Shown here piece by piece: positions 1-5,561 of a stretch of DNA of 25,555 bases. This DNA comes from a virus. Under the pieces are notes generated by a model. The model was given only the letters and a program-made list of their open reading frames with translations, was not told the origin of the DNA and searched no databases. The DNA is taken from positions 1 to 25,555 of the IMG/VR virus record IMGVR_UViG_3300030202_000114. The stretch is one strand, 5' to 3'. Every line of letters starts with the position of its first letter. Within the stretch, counting starts at the first letter, position 1. The position numbers were made by a program, and so were the translations under genes.

Positions 1-566
1 TAGGACTAGATAATCTTACAAAGGAAAGACAGTTAATTCGTAGTGCTAGAGAACAGACTGCTTCAGAAGATGAAAAAAAGAAAGCACTAAGGCCGTTATT
101 GTTTGCAGGTATATTAATTGAAGGAGCTGTTATATCTTATGAAGCCAACCTTGAATCTGGTGGTATAGGTGCTAGGTATCTAGGTATAGGCAATAGCGTA
201 CAGTACAGAGAAGACAACATAACGGTAAGTATGCGTATGGTATCTGTTGCTACAGGAGAGGTATTGTTAGAAGTTTTAAGCCGTAAAACCATATTTAGTT
301 ACGGTAAATCAGAAGATGTATTTAGGTTTATAGAAGCAAATACAGAGCTAGTGGAGATAGAACTAGGTAATGCTAGAAACGAGTCATCAACCATAGCTTT
401 AATGAAAGCTATAGAAGGAGGTGTGCTAGAAATCATAAACACTGGTTATGATCGTGGTTTTTGGATTTTACAAAATGATAACCAAGGAGTAGAATTAAAT
501 GATGAAGAAACTAAAATTGATGAGCCTGGTTGTGATGCTGAGTGCATTGACAACATACGCGGCTGA
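1..566 (+). CDS. csgG: CsgG-like curli secretion pore, 5'-truncated
   Basis: This is the C-terminal part of a CsgG-family outer-membrane lipoprotein. In curli systems CsgG forms a nonameric channel that exports curlin subunits. The frame is open to the window edge (first full codon at 3), so the start, lipobox and N-terminal part lie outside. Recognition rests on signatures shared with bacterial CsgG: SGGIGARYLGIG, the strand region QYREDNITVSMRMVSVATGE, SRKTIFSYG, VFRFIE, and near the end ALMKAIEGGVLEIIN followed by DRGFWIL. About 30 further residues after DRGFW lie partly in the overlap with the next gene. The gene overlaps the curlin-like gene by 68 nt. That context of a pore followed by a secreted repeat protein matches a curli-type export pair. 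The family call is confident, and export of the neighbour is inferred. Confidence 0.9.
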   Translation, partial: GLDNLTKERQLIRSAREQTASEDEKKKALRPLLFAGILIEGAVISYEANLESGGIGARYLGIGNSVQYREDNITVSMRMVSVATGEVLLEVLSRKTIFSYGKSEDVFRFIEANTELVEIELGNARNESSTIALMKAIEGGVLEIINTGYDRGFWILQNDNQGVELNDEETKIDEPGCDAECIDNIRG

Positions 567-1239
567 CAACGAAATATATGTAGATCAGTCTGGTACTGGT
601 GCAAATATAGACCTAGAACAACTAGGTATATCTAATATCATAGGTGGTTTAAACGCTACAGCAGGAGCAAGCAATATGACTCCCTTAGATTTAGATGGTA
701 ATAGTATGACACTTGATATTAATATGATTGGTGCTACTAATAAATTCTTAGGTGATATAAACGCTGACAACTTTACAGGACTGTATAATTTTACTGGCGG
801 TACAAATTCTTTTACTATTCAAGTAGATCCAACTAATACTTACAGTTCAGATGGCTCTGATCAAAATGTAGCTGTTACAGGTAGTAGTAATACGTTTACC
901 CTTAACCAAGGTACGACTGCAATAGCAGCATCTCTTAATCTCGATTGGATCATACAAGGATCAAACAACACTGTAACATCAAACATAAATATTGATGGTG
1001 CTACAAACTATATGGACATAGATGGTTCGGACAATACAGTTACTTATACAGGTACAGGTGTTAATGCTTCAGCAGGTGGATATTTTTGGTTAGATCATAC
1101 AGGCGGACAAAGAACATTTAATATCCAACAACTGAGTACCCAAGATAATGACTGGCTTAAAATTATATCAATCGGTGGCAACGCTTCTTCTACTGTTTGT
1201 GTCATTCAAAACGACCAAGGTACAAGCACAAGCTGTTGA
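499..1239 (+). CDS. secreted curlin-like repeat protein
   Basis: This is a 246-aa exported protein. It starts MMKKLKLM, has a hydrophobic core to about residue 19, and a plausible signal peptidase site after TYA (residue 21). The mature part is rich in Asn, Gly, Thr, Ser and Asp and poor in charge. It repeats a G-x-x-N-x-[FV] pattern (GGTNSF, GSSNTF, GSNNTV, GSDNTV; residues about 100-182). Near its N-terminus are curlin-repeat-like segments (EIYVDQSGTG, IDLEQLGISN). This suggests a beta-solenoid or amyloid-type fold related to CsgA/CsgB, though the repeats are degenerate and spaced differently from classical curlin. Two cysteines (C234, C246) sit at the C-terminus. AAGGAG at 484-489 precedes the tandem ATGs at 499 and 502. 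The gene overlaps csgG by 68 nt and the FecR gene by 92 nt. It is the likely CsgG substrate, which is an inference. Confidence 0.7.
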   Translation: MMKKLKLMSLVVMLSALTTYAADNEIYVDQSGTGANIDLEQLGISNIIGGLNATAGASNMTPLDLDGNSMTLDINMIGATNKFLGDINADNFTGLYNFTGGTNSFTIQVDPTNTYSSDGSDQNVAVTGSSNTFTLNQGTTAIAASLNLDWIIQGSNNTVTSNINIDGATNYMDIDGSDNTVTYTGTGVNASAGGYFWLDHTGGQRTFNIQQLSTQDNDWLKIISIGGNASSTVCVIQNDQGTSTSC

Positions 1240-2263
1240 TATTGGCGATATATCTGAACTAAACGGTTCAGCACAAATAGTAAGAGACAAACCTTACGAA
1301 GCAGACTTAAAGTTTGCTATTCAAAGTAATGATGAAGCAATAACTAAAGATGGCCGTATGGCTATTACATTTCTTGATCAATCTACAGTTAAACTAACCG
1401 AACACTCACAGCTTCTTATAGATGAATACATCTATGATCCTGATCCGTCAAAAGCAAAGATGGCACTTACCTTTGGACTTGGCACAGCTAGGTTTATTAC
1501 AGGTAATCTAAACCGTATAGATAAACAAAACATTACACTCAGAACACCTACGGCTAATATAGCCATACGTGGCACTGATTTTACAGCTACAGTTGATGAA
1601 CTAGGGCGTAGCCTTATTATATTGCTACCTGACGCTCTAGGGCTTTCTAGTGGCGAAATAGAAGTAGTTACAGCTATGGGTACGGTTTTGCTTAATAAAC
1701 CTTATGAAGCTACTACAGTAAGTGTATTTGAGTCTGCTCCTACTAAACCTGTTATCTTAGATTTAACGCTTGATTTAATTGACAATATGTTAATTGTTAC
1801 GCCACCTAAAGAAGAAGCTGTAATTGAAGAAGAAACTACAAGCACACAAACAGATAGCGTATTAGATTTTAATGATCTTGATATAGATTATCTTGCAGAA
1901 GATTTTTTAGATGATGATTTAGAATTTACAGAATTAGATATTAACTATCTTGATGTAAATTATCTTGAAGACTTGTTAAATGTATTAGATGCTTTAGCTG
2001 TAAGCGAGGATGAAGATCAATTAGCACAAGCGACTAGCACTCAAATTAGTGGTACTTCTTTAGGTAAAGATGTTGAAACACAAATAACAACTTTAATAAC
2101 AGGTAACGTAGTTAGTCTTAGAAGAAAGGTAAATGAAAGCGTCCGGGTAGATTTAGACGGTAGTAATGCTTATACAGTAATCTTGATCCAAGATGGTATT
2201 TCTAATATAATTAAAGTTAATGGAGGGAGCGACAGTGTTATTACTATCACTCAAAGTGATTAA
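1148..2263 (+). CDS. secreted FecR-domain protein with acidic repeats and curlin-like tail
   Basis: This is a 371-aa exported protein. The start at 1148 is supported because it gives a clean signal peptide (hydrophobic core about residues 10-20, cleavage predicted after VQAQA, residue 29) encoded wholly within the 3' end of the curlin-like gene. Residues about 35-150 form a FecR domain: GRMAITFLDQSTVKL, TARFITG and the hallmark IRGTDF at 140-145. Residues about 220-290 are strongly acidic with a repeated [DE]LDI[DN]YL unit. The last 34 residues (SNAYTVILIQDGISN, then SDSVITITQSD) resemble curlin repeat units. FecR domains occur in periplasmic signalling proteins, and secreted FecR proteins are often found beside CHASE2 cyclases in bacteria. 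The adjacent gene here is exactly that, so a role as partner or ligand of the cyclase is plausible but unproven. Confidence 0.8.
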   Translation: MTGLKLYQSVATLLLLFVSFKTTKVQAQAVDIGDISELNGSAQIVRDKPYEADLKFAIQSNDEAITKDGRMAITFLDQSTVKLTEHSQLLIDEYIYDPDPSKAKMALTFGLGTARFITGNLNRIDKQNITLRTPTANIAIRGTDFTATVDELGRSLIILLPDALGLSSGEIEVVTAMGTVLLNKPYEATTVSVFESAPTKPVILDLTLDLIDNMLIVTPPKEEAVIEEETTSTQTDSVLDFNDLDIDYLAEDFLDDDLEFTELDINYLDVNYLEDLLNVLDALAVSEDEDQLAQATSTQISGTSLGKDVETQITTLITGNVVSLRRKVNESVRVDLDGSNAYTVILIQDGISNIIKVNGGSDSVITITQSD

Positions 2264-4018
2264 TTGAAGAGACTATTATTACCTGTAGTTATAATACTAT
2301 CTTTACCATTATTTTTTCAAACCACGCCAACAGAAATACTTAAGCTTAAAGTATTTGATTCATTTATACAGACACCACAAGAATCAGGAAACTTTGTAAT
2401 ACTTAACATAACTGAAGAAGATGTAGAACGAGAAGGTGGTTATCCACTACCAAGACAAAGACTTGCACAAATACAAATAGATTTACTTAATGAGGGTGCT
2501 ATAGGTGTAGGTTGGGTTATAAGCTTTCCACAAGCTGATCGTATGGGTGGAGATGAAATGTTTGCAGAAGCACTTGGGTATGCACCGTCAGTTATAGCTA
2601 TGTTTGAAGATGGTAAAGGAAATTTTCCTGCATCGCCTGGAACAGTTGTCATAGGTAATGATAATGGTGGTATACTTAGTTCGGGAGTAAAGTCAAATCT
2701 ACCTCTATTATCCAATAACACCTTACAAGGTTTGGCTATTGCTCCCACTGATGTAGATCAGCTTGTAAGAAGAATACCTCTTTTAGTAAAAACCTCTAAT
2801 GATGATTGGATTCCTAGTTTTGGCACACAAATATATAAATCTTTATTTGATGTTAAAACATATATTATAAAAACTAATGATAATGGTATATCAGAAATAT
2901 CAATAAGAGGAATACCACCCGTTAAAACAGACAGCTATGGCCGTAAGTGGATTAGCTGGGTTAATACACCACAAACTGATCTAAAAGAAATGGAAGTAGC
3001 AGGTAAGTTTGTTTTTGTAGGTGTTACTGCGAATGGCGTTATGCCACAGATAGCAACACCTGTAGGTTTACTAGAGCCACATAAAATACAGGCAGCACTA
3101 GCAGAATCAATCTTAATACAAAATAGTCCTTATATACCTGATTGGTCGTTAGCTGCTGAACTAATGATGCTTATTGTATTTGTTAGTTTGGTTTGGTTTG
3201 CACTTCATTATTTGGGAATAACTTGGGGTATTACTGTTGCAACCATGTTAATGGTTACTACTGGTAGTTTAGGGTATTACCTTATAAGTAAAGGTTTATT
3301 AGTAGATGTATCTTGGACACTTATATCAGAGTTTATTTCAGGATCTATAGCTTTCTATTTAAGGTTTAGACAACAATATAAACTACGTCAACAGATCAAA
3401 AAACAGTTTGAACATTACCTTGATCCACGCCAAGTTAAAAAATTACAGGATGATCCTAGTTCTTTAGTGTTAGGTGGTGAGCGTAGGTATTGCACGTTCC
3501 TCTTTACTGACGTACGTGGCTTTACTGCTATGTCTGAAAAACTAGAGCCAGAAGAAGTAACAAAAATAATGAACCAAGTTCTTACAATACAAGCAGAGAC
3601 AGTAAATTTTTATGATGGTATGGTAGATAAATACATAGGTGACGCTATGATGGCTATATTTAATGCACCTATAGATTTACCAGATCATGAAACCGCTGCA
3701 GTTTCATGTGCAAAAGAAATACAAGATAAAATAAAAATGGCTAATATTGATGTAGAAATAGGAGTAGGTGTTAATTCTGGATATGCTGTTGTAGGTAATA
3801 TGGGTAGTGATACAAGGTTTGATTACACAGCTATAGGAGATGCTGTAAACCTTGCTGCTAGACTTGAAAGCTCTACTAAGGAAGTTGGAGAAGATATTGT
3901 TATAGGTTATGATACTATTCATGCACCTAGTTTTAATAATGAAATTGCTCTAAAAAAACTTAAAAGCATTAAAGTTAAAGGTAAAGAAAAATCTATAAAT
4001 ATTTATACAATTATATGA
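2264..4018 (+). CDS. CHASE2-domain class III adenylate cyclase
   Basis: This 584-aa membrane-bound sensor is predicted to make cAMP from ATP. TM1 is at about residues 4-20, followed by a periplasmic CHASE2 domain (about 28-290), three TM helices (about 297-316, 319-340, 348-366) and a short linker. The cytosolic class III cyclase domain runs from about 405 to 584. Catalytic features are present: metal-binding D416 (FTDVRGFT) and D460 (DKYIGDAMMAIF), base-selecting K456 and T522 (DYTAIGD), and transition-state N529 and R533 (NLAARLE). The Lys/Thr pair is typical of bacterial class IIIb adenylate cyclases. The start is a TTG directly after the FecR stop codon with no strong ribosome site, so translation is probably coupled to the FecR gene. 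The gene overlaps the next by 4 nt. A cyclase in a phage lysis/structural operon is unusual. The family call is firm and the biological role unknown. Confidence 0.93.
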   Translation: MKRLLLPVVIILSLPLFFQTTPTEILKLKVFDSFIQTPQESGNFVILNITEEDVEREGGYPLPRQRLAQIQIDLLNEGAIGVGWVISFPQADRMGGDEMFAEALGYAPSVIAMFEDGKGNFPASPGTVVIGNDNGGILSSGVKSNLPLLSNNTLQGLAIAPTDVDQLVRRIPLLVKTSNDDWIPSFGTQIYKSLFDVKTYIIKTNDNGISEISIRGIPPVKTDSYGRKWISWVNTPQTDLKEMEVAGKFVFVGVTANGVMPQIATPVGLLEPHKIQAALAESILIQNSPYIPDWSLAAELMMLIVFVSLVWFALHYLGITWGITVATMLMVTTGSLGYYLISKGLLVDVSWTLISEFISGSIAFYLRFRQQYKLRQQIKKQFEHYLDPRQVKKLQDDPSSLVLGGERRYCTFLFTDVRGFTAMSEKLEPEEVTKIMNQVLTIQAETVNFYDGMVDKYIGDAMMAIFNAPIDLPDHETAAVSCAKEIQDKIKMANIDVEIGVGVNSGYAVVGNMGSDTRFDYTAIGDAVNLAARLESSTKEVGEDIVIGYDTIHAPSFNNEIALKKLKSIKVKGKEKSINIYTII

Positions 4019-4197
4019 CATCATCAAAAGAAGCTTTAAACAAAATAGAAACACATGAGAAAGAATGTTCTATTAGATATACCAATATAGAAAAAAGATT
4101 AGAAGATGGTGCAAAACGATTTGATAAACTAGAAAATATGATATGGGCAGTCTATCCATTTATTTTAGTTTCATTAGTTTTGTCCCGATTTGTTTAG
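4015..4197 (+). CDS. small coiled-coil/one-TM protein, holin candidate
   Basis: This 60-aa protein has a charged, helical N-terminal part (residues 5-40, coiled-coil-like: ALNKIETHEKE, NIEKRLEDGAKRFDKLE). A single hydrophobic segment follows at about 42-58 (MIWAVYPFILVSLVLS). The layout resembles the XhlA/haemolysin-type holin accessory family, in which a cytoplasmic coil is followed by a C-terminal membrane anchor. The start ATG overlaps the cyclase stop as ATGA, and the gene opens a run that contains spanins and a lysozyme. That position supports a lysis role such as releasing the lysozyme, which has no signal of its own. No sequence motif proves holin activity, so it could be another membrane protein. 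Confidence 0.55.
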   Translation: MTSSKEALNKIETHEKECSIRYTNIEKRLEDGAKRFDKLENMIWAVYPFILVSLVLSRFV

Positions 4198-4430
4198 TGA
4201 AACAAAAATTAAAAAATTTTTTTTATTGGCTATTAAGTCTATTTCAAACACGCTATAAAATAACAGTATCTTTTAATAGAGAGTATGGAGATACTGACGA
4301 TAAAAGTTATATGTCAAAAAAAATACTTACCCAAAAAGAAAAGCATCTTAAATTTAGAACGCTTGATAAAAAATTAATTGAATATAGAAGTTCTACAGGA
4401 CTTAATTATATTATTGAGGAAGACGAATAA
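4197..4430 (+). CDS. small conserved-looking phage protein, unknown function
   Basis: The frame is open from an ATG at 4143, but I prefer the GTG at 4197. It shares one base with the preceding stop (TAGTG), a coupling style used throughout this operon, and gives a 77-aa protein starting MKQKLKNFFYWLL. The N-terminus is basic and hydrophobic (FFYWLLSLFQ, possibly membrane-associated). The rest is soluble and charged (ITVSFNREYGD, LKFRTLDKKLIEYRS, LNYIIEEDE), like a small beta-rich domain. I do not recognise a family with certainty. The stop overlaps the next start as TAATG. Its position between the holin candidate and the spanins suggests a lysis-region accessory gene, an inference from place only. 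Confidence 0.6.
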   Translation: MKQKLKNFFYWLLSLFQTRYKITVSFNREYGDTDDKSYMSKKILTQKEKHLKFRTLDKKLIEYRSSTGLNYIIEEDE

Positions 4431-4825
4431 TGCAACAAGTTTTAATAGGAATTATTATGGTATTAGGACTTGGTGGCTATTGGTTATATAACGAAAACGT
4501 AACCTTAAAAGCTAACAACGTTGCCTTAGAGGGTGCTATAGCTACACAAGAGGAAGCGATAGAAAGTTTACAGAATGATTTTGAATTACAAACTACACAA
4601 ATGAATGAGCTTACTATTAAAAGTCAAGCAGCACAAAGAGAACTAAACAGATATACACAGTTTATACAAAACTATGAATTATCTGCAAAAATACTAGCAG
4701 ATCCAATAGAGATGCAAAGGAAAATAAATAATGGAACAAAACATATTATGGAGAACATCGAAGAAATCAGCGTTGTCGTTGATGATCTTGATGATGGCTT
4801 GCAGTTGCAGTCTGATTCCGACTAA
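4430..4825 (+). CDS. inner-membrane spanin (Rz-like)
   Basis: This 131-aa protein has an N-terminal membrane anchor (residues about 4-20: VLIGIIMVLGLGGYWLY). A long, strongly helical, coiled-coil-prone region rich in Gln, Glu and Ala follows (residues about 25-90), then an acidic C-terminal end. This is the layout of Rz-type i-spanins, which span the periplasm and pair with an outer-membrane lipoprotein to fuse the membranes in the last step of lysis. The decisive context is a lipoprotein gene that starts out of frame inside its 3' end (95 nt overlap), the classical Rz/Rz1 arrangement, followed at once by a lysozyme. Sequence identity to known Rz proteins is not claimed. Confidence 0.8.
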   Translation: MQQVLIGIIMVLGLGGYWLYNENVTLKANNVALEGAIATQEEAIESLQNDFELQTTQMNELTIKSQAAQRELNRYTQFIQNYELSAKILADPIEMQRKINNGTKHIMENIEEISVVVDDLDDGLQLQSDSD

Positions 4826-5114
4826 ACAAATAGAAGTTACAGCTAAACCTTTAGATAGGAAAATAGTACAACCTGTTATGCCTAGAGAGATAGATCTACA
4901 AGAACCTATGTGGATTGTTGTTACTCCTGAAAACTGGGAAGAACAACTAGCGATGATAGAAGAACAAGAAGGAGAGCTTGTTTTTCTTGCTATGACGATA
5001 CCTGATTACGAAGTCATGGCTTATAATATGCAGGAAATTAAAAGGTATATTAGTGAACTTAAAGACGTTGTTGTGTATTATAGAAAAGTTACTACAACTA
5101 AAAAGGAAGAATAA
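4731..5114 (+). CDS. outer-membrane spanin lipoprotein (Rz1-like)
   Basis: This 127-aa predicted lipoprotein has basic residues (RTSKK, 9-12), a hydrophobic stretch (ALSLMILMMA), then cysteines C24 and C26. The segment LMMAC fits a lipobox, so lipidation at C24 is most likely. The mature part has a Pro-containing N-terminal stretch (VTAKPLDRKIVQPVMPREID) and a C-terminal helical region. It starts within the Rz-like gene in a different frame, so its signal is encoded by the i-spanin 3' end. It is longer than many Rz1 proteins but in the range of separate o-spanins. The stop lies one base before the lysozyme start. It is predicted to join the i-spanin across the periplasm to disrupt the outer membrane. 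Confidence 0.78.
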   Translation: MEQNILWRTSKKSALSLMILMMACSCSLIPTKQIEVTAKPLDRKIVQPVMPREIDLQEPMWIVVTPENWEEQLAMIEEQEGELVFLAMTIPDYEVMAYNMQEIKRYISELKDVVVYYRKVTTTKKEE

Positions 5115-5115
5115 G

Positions 5116-5559
5116 ATGAAAATATCACAAGAAGGATTATCTTTAATTAAAAAATTTGAAGGGTGTGAGCTTGAAGCTTATCGTTGTGCAGCTAATGTTT
5201 TAACAATAGGATATGGTTCAATTAAAGGTGTTAAAGAAGGAGATACTATTACACAAGAAGAAGCTGATAGTTTATTGTTACATGAAATGGATGAATACGA
5301 AGGGTATATTAATGATATGGTAAACGCTGATCTAAAACAAAATCAATTTGATGCTATGGTTTCTTGGGTATTTAATCTTGGCCCATCTAATTTACAAGCA
5401 TCTACACTTCTTAAAGTGTTAAATTCTAAAGATTATGAAGGTGTGCCATCACAAATAAAAAGATGGAATAAAGCAGGTGGTCAAGTAAAACAGGGTTTAA
5501 TAAGAAGGAGAGAAGCAGAAGCCTTATTGTTTGAAGGCAAAGAATGGCATGAGGTCTAG
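5116..5559 (+). CDS. endolysin, GH24 T4-type lysozyme
   Basis: This is a 147-aa muramidase that would cut the glycan strands of peptidoglycan. The frame is open from 5053, but the ATG at 5116 follows an AGGAAG ribosome site and begins with the family's usual MKISQEGLSLIKKFEG. The active-site region is clear: E15 (FEG), C24 in the position of T4 lysozyme Asp20 (AYRCAAN) and T30 in TIGYGS. Downstream are QNQFDAMVSWVFNLG and the C-terminal signature RWNKAGGQVKQGLIRRREAE. A Cys in place of Asp20 is common in the AYRCPAG subgroup. There is no signal peptide or SAR anchor, so export should depend on a holin. It closes the lysis cassette and is followed after 2 nt by a tail gene. Confidence 0.93.
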   Translation: MKISQEGLSLIKKFEGCELEAYRCAANVLTIGYGSIKGVKEGDTITQEEADSLLLHEMDEYEGYINDMVNADLKQNQFDAMVSWVFNLGPSNLQASTLLKVLNSKDYEGVPSQIKRWNKAGGQVKQGLIRRREAEALLFEGKEWHEV

Positions 5560-5561
5560 GA

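Noticed and set aside
2440-2748. Minus-strand open frame within the cyclase gene
   Set aside because: It lies opposite a well-supported CHASE2 region, has no ribosome site or family motif and is a shadow of that gene.
1-4018. Idea that the left end is host chromosome beside a prophage
   Set aside because: No integrase, att repeat or tRNA is seen, and the cyclase gene overlaps the lysis cassette by 4 nt with the same dense packing; contig chimerism cannot be excluded without reads.
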